This document shows, in pieces, positions 59,870 to 64,000 of a stretch of DNA of 64,000 nt. The DNA is from Gemmiger sp. An50 (lineage in GTDB: Bacteria; Bacillota; Clostridia; Oscillospirales; Ruminococcaceae). The notes under the pieces were generated by a model. It was not told where the DNA came from. It saw nothing but the letters and a program-made list of their open reading frames with translations, and did not search any database. The translations under genes and the position numbers were made by a program. The stretch is from assembly GCF_002161595.1 (NCBI RefSeq), contig NZ_NFID01000008.1, forward strand, positions 62,001 to 126,000, written 5' to 3'. Each line of letters begins with the position of its first letter. Within the stretch, counting starts at the first letter, position 1.

Positions 59870-60415
59870 GTGGCACATTTTGAGAAAACCCTGGACAGCG
59901 ACACCCGGTTTGAGGGCCGGGTCTTCACCCTGACGGTGGACACCGTGGAGCTGGAAAACGGCCGCACCTCCACCCGCGAGGTGGTACACCACAACGGTGG
60001 CGCCTGCATCGCTGCCCTGACCGAAAACGATGAGGTCTATCTGGTCCGGCAGTTCCGTTACGCCTTCGGGCAGGAGCTGTGGGAGCTGCCCGCCGGTAAG
60101 CTGGAAAAGGGCGAGGACCCCTTCGAGGCCGCCAAGCGGGAGCTGGGCGAGGAATGCGGCCTGACCGCCGAGCACTTTGTGGATCTGGGCTCTGTGTATC
60201 CCACCGTGGGCTACTGCACCGAGATCATCTACTGCTGGGCTGCCACCGGTCTGACCCCCTGTGACATGCATCTGGACGAGGACGAGTTCCTCACCCCGGA
60301 AAAAGTGCCCTTCGACCGGGCCGTGGAGATGGTGCTGTCCGGCGAGATTCGGGACAGCAAGACCGCCATCGCCCTGCTGAAGATCAAGGCCCTGCGGGAC
60401 GCGGGCCGGATGTGA
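59870..60415 (+). CDS. Nudix hydrolase, ADP-ribose pyrophosphatase type
   Basis: A 181-residue protein from a GTG start behind GAAAAGGAGCGTTGAACC. The Nudix box is complete (G76 to L98: GKLEKGEDPFEAAKRELGEE then CGL). The upstream QFRYAFGQELWELPAG is typical of NudF-type ADP-ribose pyrophosphatases, which return ADP-ribose to AMP and ribose 5-phosphate. Co-transcribed with the CorC-like gene. Confidence 0.9.
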   Translation: MAHFEKTLDSDTRFEGRVFTLTVDTVELENGRTSTREVVHHNGGACIAALTENDEVYLVRQFRYAFGQELWELPAGKLEKGEDPFEAAKRELGEECGLTAEHFVDLGSVYPTVGYCTEIIYCWAATGLTPCDMHLDEDEFLTPEKVPFDRAVEMVLSGEIRDSKTAIALLKIKALRDAGRM

Positions 60416-60440
60416 GGTTCCGCTTATTTCATTGCAAACA

Positions 60441-60479
60441 AAACCGCCGTTTCGGAAAACCCGAAACGGCGGTTTTTTT
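60441..60479. terminator. Bidirectional terminator between the Nudix and mannosyltransferase-like genes
   Basis: AAACCGCCGTTTCGG pairs with CCGAAACGGCGGTTT around an AAAAC loop, followed by TTTT. Confidence 0.87.
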
Positions 60480-60484
60480 CGTTT

Positions 60485-61741
60485 TCACATAATGGCTTGC
60501 CCCTGCATGTAGAGCACCGCGTAGGCGAAAAGCGCCAGCGCGCTCAGGCCGCCAAGCGCTGCCCGCAGCCAGGTGCAGCGGATGCGTCCCAGCAAAAAGA
60601 ACACCGGCAGGCAGCCCAGCAGATACCGGGGGCCGCTGATCATCCAGCCCGCCAGGTAGGTCATGCCCAGATAGGCCCCGCCCCAGATAAGCCACTCAGT
60701 GCGCGCACCGGTGAACATCCCCCAGAAAAGCAGCGCCAGCACCACAAAATACAGCACCACCTGGGGCCAGTAGATGAAGCTTGCCAGGCCCGGATACTGC
60801 AGCGCCAGGTTCCAGTGCTGGGTCAGGTTTTCGCCGATCCATTTGGTGGTCTGATACCAGGGCGGCGCGGCCTGGAATTCCAGAAAGGCAAACCAGTCGC
60901 CGAACACCAGCCGGTTGCAGGCAAGATAGCCGCCCCAGCCCGCCGGGATCAATAGCAGACCAAAACTTTTCAGACCCTGACGGCCGGTTTTGCGGGCCCG
61001 CAGCCAGAGCCAGAGCACCGGCAGCAGCAAAACCATCCCCTGGGTTCGGCAAAGCGCCGCGAGACCGCCCAGCAGCCCGGCCCAGCCCCAGCGCCCGGTG
61101 AGCGCCAGCCGCATGCAGCCCAGGCAGAGCAGCAGAAACAGGCTTTCGGTATAAACGCCCATGCTGAAAAAGGCAAAGGGATACACCGCCAGAAAGCCCA
61201 CCGCCCAGACAGCCCGGGTCCGGGGCAGCCAGTGCCCGGCCAGGCTCAAAGCCACAGCTCCGCAGCCGCCCCAGCACAGCTGGCTGACCAGAAGGCCCGC
61301 CAGCTCGAAATTGCCCCCGGCCAGCAGACTCATCAGCCGGATGCACAGCGGATAGAGGGGATAGAAAACGATCCATTTGGCATCCTCGCCCGAAGGCACA
61401 TAGCCGTTTTGTGCAATGAACAGATAATGCGGGCTGTCGCCCGCCTGGGTGAATCGCTGCCAGAAATGGGTCAGAAAGGCCCCAAAGCCGCCGCTCTGGT
61501 TCAGAGTGAGCCAGGCAAAAAACAGCACCGCCCACTGCACCGCCAGCACCGCAACAAAAGCAGCGGCATAATCCCGCCGGGAAAGCCGGGCGGGACGGAG
61601 CAGCGGCTCCTCCCGCCGGAACACCCGCCAGTCCGGCAGCGGCACCGGCATCCAGCCCAGCAGCGTCAGGCAGCGCAGCGCCAGAATCAGTACAAAGGCG
61701 ATCATCCCGCCGCCGCCCAGCCAGCCAATCACCTGCGCCAT
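60485..61741 (-). CDS. Polytopic PIG-V/mannosyltransferase-like membrane protein
   Basis: A 418-residue protein with ten or more membrane segments. FTQAGDSPHYLFIAQNGYVP, then WIVFYPLYPLCIRL in the first external loop, with the aspartate and histidine of GDSPHY, resembles bacterial PIG-V-like GT-C glycosyltransferases; FFSMGVYTESLFLLLCLGCM fits too. It would transfer a sugar from a lipid-linked donor outside the membrane. It probably forms an operon with the similar gene upstream (23-base gap). Acceptor unknown. Confidence 0.75.
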   Translation of the reverse strand: MAQVIGWLGGGGMIAFVLILALRCLTLLGWMPVPLPDWRVFRREEPLLRPARLSRRDYAAAFVAVLAVQWAVLFFAWLTLNQSGGFGAFLTHFWQRFTQAGDSPHYLFIAQNGYVPSGEDAKWIVFYPLYPLCIRLMSLLAGGNFELAGLLVSQLCWGGCGAVALSLAGHWLPRTRAVWAVGFLAVYPFAFFSMGVYTESLFLLLCLGCMRLALTGRWGWAGLLGGLAALCRTQGMVLLLPVLWLWLRARKTGRQGLKSFGLLLIPAGWGGYLACNRLVFGDWFAFLEFQAAPPWYQTTKWIGENLTQHWNLALQYPGLASFIYWPQVVLYFVVLALLFWGMFTGARTEWLIWGGAYLGMTYLAGWMISGPRYLLGCLPVFFLLGRIRCTWLRAALGGLSALALFAYAVLYMQGQAIM

Positions 61742-61764
61742 TGTATCCTCCTTGCCGCGCGGTT

Positions 61765-62958
61765 TTATGCGTTCAGCATGTACACCGCGCCGTAGAAATT
61801 AAACAGAATCGCCGCCAGCAAAAGCCCCCGGGCGGCGGGTCCGGCCTCCCATTTTCGTCGGGCGAAAAACAGCAGGCAGAAGGGGAAGGGGTCCACCAGA
61901 TACCGGGCCCCGAACTGCCAGCCGCCCAGCGTGCGGTGCAGGCAGAGCACCACCACCGTGAGCAGATAGCAGCCCACCAGAATGCCGTCCGCCCAATCCA
62001 GCTGCTTTTTCCGCAGTCCCACGATCAACGCCAGCAGCCAGAGCAGCAGCAGGGGGTTGGCCAGAAAGGGCAGAAAGCCGTTGAAGGTGGGGAAGGAAAG
62101 ATCCAGCGTTTCGGTGAGCAGCACCGGGCGCAGCAGATTTTTCAGGTTGGGCCAGAAATACTCCAGATGGAACTGGCCATTTTCCTCCCGCATGAATTCC
62201 GGCAGAAAGTTATGGCCAAACTCCAGCGGATTGCCAAAGCGCGCCCAGTTATACCACCCCAGAGCAAACGCCACCAAAGCGGGCAGCACGCTCACCGCCG
62301 CCAGATGCTTCCACCGGCCCTGCCGCACCGCGCTCCACACCGGCCGCAGAAACAGCACCACCGCCAGCAGAGCAGAGAAGGGCCGGCAGCCCACCGCCAG
62401 CGCCAGCAGGAAAAAGGCAGGCAGCTCCCGCCCGGCAAGCCAGAAAAAGCAGCCCCAGACGCAGAAGGCCAGCGCCAGCAGCTGGGCCAGCATCCATACG
62501 CCGCCGCTGGTGCTCAGCCAGAAGGTGTTGCTGCCCAGGCTCACAAACAGCGAAAAGAAGGCACAGGTCTCCGGGGTCTTTCCGCTCTGCCAGAAGAGCA
62601 GATACACCCCCGCCGCCACAGCCAGTCCATACAATGCCGCGATCAGATTGGAGGGCACCGCCCCACCCCACAGCGCCCAGGGCAGTGCCAATACAGAGGG
62701 GACCGGCGGAAAAGAGAGATAATACTCCCCGTTGAATATCGCCAGTTCCAACCATGGGTATTGCTCGCCGTTTTGGATGGCCATGCTGCCTTCCAGCCAG
62801 TTTTGGGCCTGAAGGAGATAGCTGTCGTAGGGATTCTGCGCCAGCAGCGTTCCACCCGACAGCGAATGGAACAGCAGGATGCCAAAACCGAACAGGGCCA
62901 GCGACCCGGCCAGCGCGGCCAGATGCGCCCGGGAAAATGTGGGTTTGGATGCGGGCAA
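61765..62958 (-). CDS. Polytopic membrane protein, probable GT-C type glycosyltransferase
   Basis: A 397-residue protein with about ten membrane segments. An early external loop reads NPYDSYLLQAQNWLEGSMAI, followed by FNGEYYLSFPPVPSVLALPW, an arrangement like that of dolichyl-phosphate-mannose-type GT-C enzymes. The C-terminal half has GARYLVDPFPFCLLF. Its substrate is not identifiable. With the next gene it may build a surface glycan. AGGGAGAGTT lies upstream of the start. Confidence 0.6.
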   Translation of the reverse strand: MPASKPTFSRAHLAALAGSLALFGFGILLFHSLSGGTLLAQNPYDSYLLQAQNWLEGSMAIQNGEQYPWLELAIFNGEYYLSFPPVPSVLALPWALWGGAVPSNLIAALYGLAVAAGVYLLFWQSGKTPETCAFFSLFVSLGSNTFWLSTSGGVWMLAQLLALAFCVWGCFFWLAGRELPAFFLLALAVGCRPFSALLAVVLFLRPVWSAVRQGRWKHLAAVSVLPALVAFALGWYNWARFGNPLEFGHNFLPEFMREENGQFHLEYFWPNLKNLLRPVLLTETLDLSFPTFNGFLPFLANPLLLLWLLALIVGLRKKQLDWADGILVGCYLLTVVVLCLHRTLGGWQFGARYLVDPFPFCLLFFARRKWEAGPAARGLLLAAILFNFYGAVYMLNA

Positions 62959-63145
62959 AACTCTCCCTCCTTCGTTTTTTTGCCTTTTTTGCGCGAAAAT
63001 TAATTACTTTTCGTATTATTAATTTGATTTATACAACGAAAATCAAGTCTTCCAGTGCTGTGCTCCATGCCGCAGAAGCACTGTCCGCTTTTGATTATAC
63101 CCGGTCACCGGAATCCGGTCAAAGCCTTTTCCTCCGCCGGGCGCA
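62959..63145. other. Short intergenic region upstream of the glycosyltransferase-like pair
   Basis: A+T-rich core (about 62998-63048) likely holding the leftward promoter of the two membrane protein genes, but -35 and -10 elements with normal spacing could not be fixed. Confidence 0.3.
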
Positions 63146-63191
63146 GAAAAAGGCCTTCCCGGTGGAGTAAGCCATCGGGAAGGCCTTTTGT
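63146..63191 (-). terminator. Terminator after the DUF4173-type gene
   Basis: On the minus strand AAAAGGCCTTCCCG pairs with CGGGAAGGCCTTTTT around a loop of about 16 bases. Confidence 0.8.
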
Positions 63192-63195
63192 TGTT

Positions 63196-64000
63196 TCACT
63201 TCATTTCGTTGCTCGTCAGCTCCAGCGCAGTGACCGTTTCGCCGCTCTCATCCAGCGTCATGGTCAGGGTACCGATATCTTCTGACGATTTGCCGGATAC
63301 CCGGAACCATACCTGCCGGTTGCCCTGCTCGTCCCGGGCGTAATGCAGCTCGTCCCTCTCCGAATAGCCTGAGATGGCATACCTCACATCCTCCGGTGCT
63401 TCATCCATGCCCCAGCCTGCCCGGAGCAGGTCATCGGCCAGCTCATACTCGCTGAGGCCCGCCCCCTGCTGGTGCAGCGTCCAGGGGTCCAGCTGATGAA
63501 TCGTACCGTTTTGGTACAGTGCCAGATTCACCCGGTAGGCAAGAGCCTGGGGCTGGCATAGGCACAGCGCCAGGAACAGCCCCGCCGCCGCAAAGGTGCC
63601 CAGGCGAATCCAGTCCAGGCCACGGAACACCGCCAGCAGTGCCAGCACGCTGACCGCCGCCAGCACCAGCATGAACCAGCTGGAAAGAATGCGCTTTTCG
63701 GTGAGCCCGAAGCGGGTCACATACAGCCCCATCTTGGAGGCCCCCACCAGCACGAACAGCAGATTCGATGCCATCAGGGCAGCGGTGAGGCCCCTCAGCA
63801 GCGGGCGCTGCTGAGGATTGCCCTTGCACAGCACATTGACCGCCAGCAGCAGCGCGAAGTTGAGCATCGCCACCGCGCACAGCTCGAAGAAGCCCCTCCG
63901 GGCATATTCCGCGGCGGTGAACCCGGCGGGCAGCCGGTCGAAAAATGCCCCGAACAGGTAGCCCGCCTGCACCACGAAGAAGAGCAGATACAGCCCGCAG
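63196..64000 (-). CDS. DUF4173/DUF4153-type membrane protein, 5' end cut by window edge
   Basis: About 268 C-terminal residues are visible; the frame is open to the right edge (CGLYLLFFVVQAGYLFGAFF). Five or so membrane segments are followed by a soluble part of about 110 residues. SKMGLYVTRFGLTEKRILSS followed by WFMLVLAAVSVLALLAVF is the hallmark of DUF4173 proteins. The tail (SGYSERDELHYARD, WFRVSGKSSEDIGTLTMTLD) looks like an attached soluble domain. Function unknown. Confidence 0.75.
   Translation of the reverse strand, partial: CGLYLLFFVVQAGYLFGAFFDRLPAGFTAAEYARRGFFELCAVAMLNFALLLAVNVLCKGNPQQRPLLRGLTAALMASNLLFVLVGASKMGLYVTRFGLTEKRILSSWFMLVLAAVSVLALLAVFRGLDWIRLGTFAAAGLFLALCLCQPQALAYRVNLALYQNGTIHQLDPWTLHQQGAGLSEYELADDLLRAGWGMDEAPEDVRYAISGYSERDELHYARDEQGNRQVWFRVSGKSSEDIGTLTMTLDESGETVTALELTSNEMK

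Noticed and set aside
1-64000. Prophage, transposon or integrated element
   Set aside because: No integrase, transposase, phage structural gene or terminal inverted repeats were found; only the tRNA-end duplication hints at past integration.

Overview
The window is a G+C-rich bacterial chromosome segment, intact except where both edges cut a gene. Gene content fits an anaerobic gut-type Firmicute of class Clostridia, probably the Oscillospiraceae/Ruminococcaceae (Faecalibacterium-Subdoligranulum-Gemmiger-like). Pointers are pyruvate:ferredoxin oxidoreductase, a membrane pyrophosphatase, a small 2[4Fe-4S] ferredoxin, a fructose PTS, two complete oligopeptide ABC systems and Bacillus-like holB-region gene order. 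The taxonomic call is inference; no rRNA is present. No phage, insertion sequence, integrase or CRISPR array was seen.

Layout. 1-3.1 kb: a decaying module with a LysR-type regulator carrying a 1-nt frameshift, divergent from an AbgB-like M20 amidohydrolase that has lost an internal segment, followed by a short DUF5058-like membrane protein and a second, edge-cut membrane protein. 3.1-7 kb: iron-sulfur flavoprotein, dapH, dapA under a lysine riboswitch with terminator, and a divergent M20 deacetylase. 7.1-13.3 kb: oppABCDF operon 1. 13.3-14.5 kb: a PatA-like aminotransferase. With dapA, dapH and the deacetylase this gives most of the N-acetyl branch of diaminopimelate/lysine synthesis.

14.5-20.5 kb: a fructose operon transcribed leftward, fruR-fruK-fruA-ptsH-ptsI. 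20.6-23.5 kb: patatin-like phospholipase coupled to a second Enzyme I paralogue. 23.8-26 kb: membrane pyrophosphatase with K+-dependent and Na+-type signatures. 26-30 kb: cysK behind a cysteine-rich leader peptide, a ferredoxin-like protein, DUF1653, a GIY-YIG/GNAT fusion and a MYG1-family protein. 30.2-34 kb: a large cell-wall amidase, then an ECF sigma factor with its DUF4179 partner and a probable autoregulated promoter.

34-44.8 kb: oligopeptide system 2 (oppBCDF) followed by three tandem oppA-type lipoprotein genes, each behind an almost identical promoter with an inverted repeat between -35 and -10. 45.4-47.1 kb: tRNA-Arg(ACG) with a 104-bp duplication spanning its 3' end, a degenerate NERD protein, a candidate small RNA and 84-bp tandem repeats. 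47.1-52.6 kb: birA, a phosphoesterase, rsmI, trmN6-like, ferredoxin, ricT (yaaT), holB and darA, recalling the near-origin cluster of Bacillus. 52.7-64 kb: rhomboid-like protein, a 470-bp region dense in TTTTC(A/C)AC motifs, yitT-type gene, nifJ, CorC-like and Nudix genes, two polytopic glycosyltransferase-like proteins and an edge-cut DUF4173-type protein.

Main themes are peptide and amino-acid acquisition plus local amino-acid synthesis, controlled by RNA leaders (lysine riboswitch, cysteine leader peptide, structured opp2 and yitT leaders), and PTS-driven fructose use. All similarity statements come from recalled family features; no database search was run.
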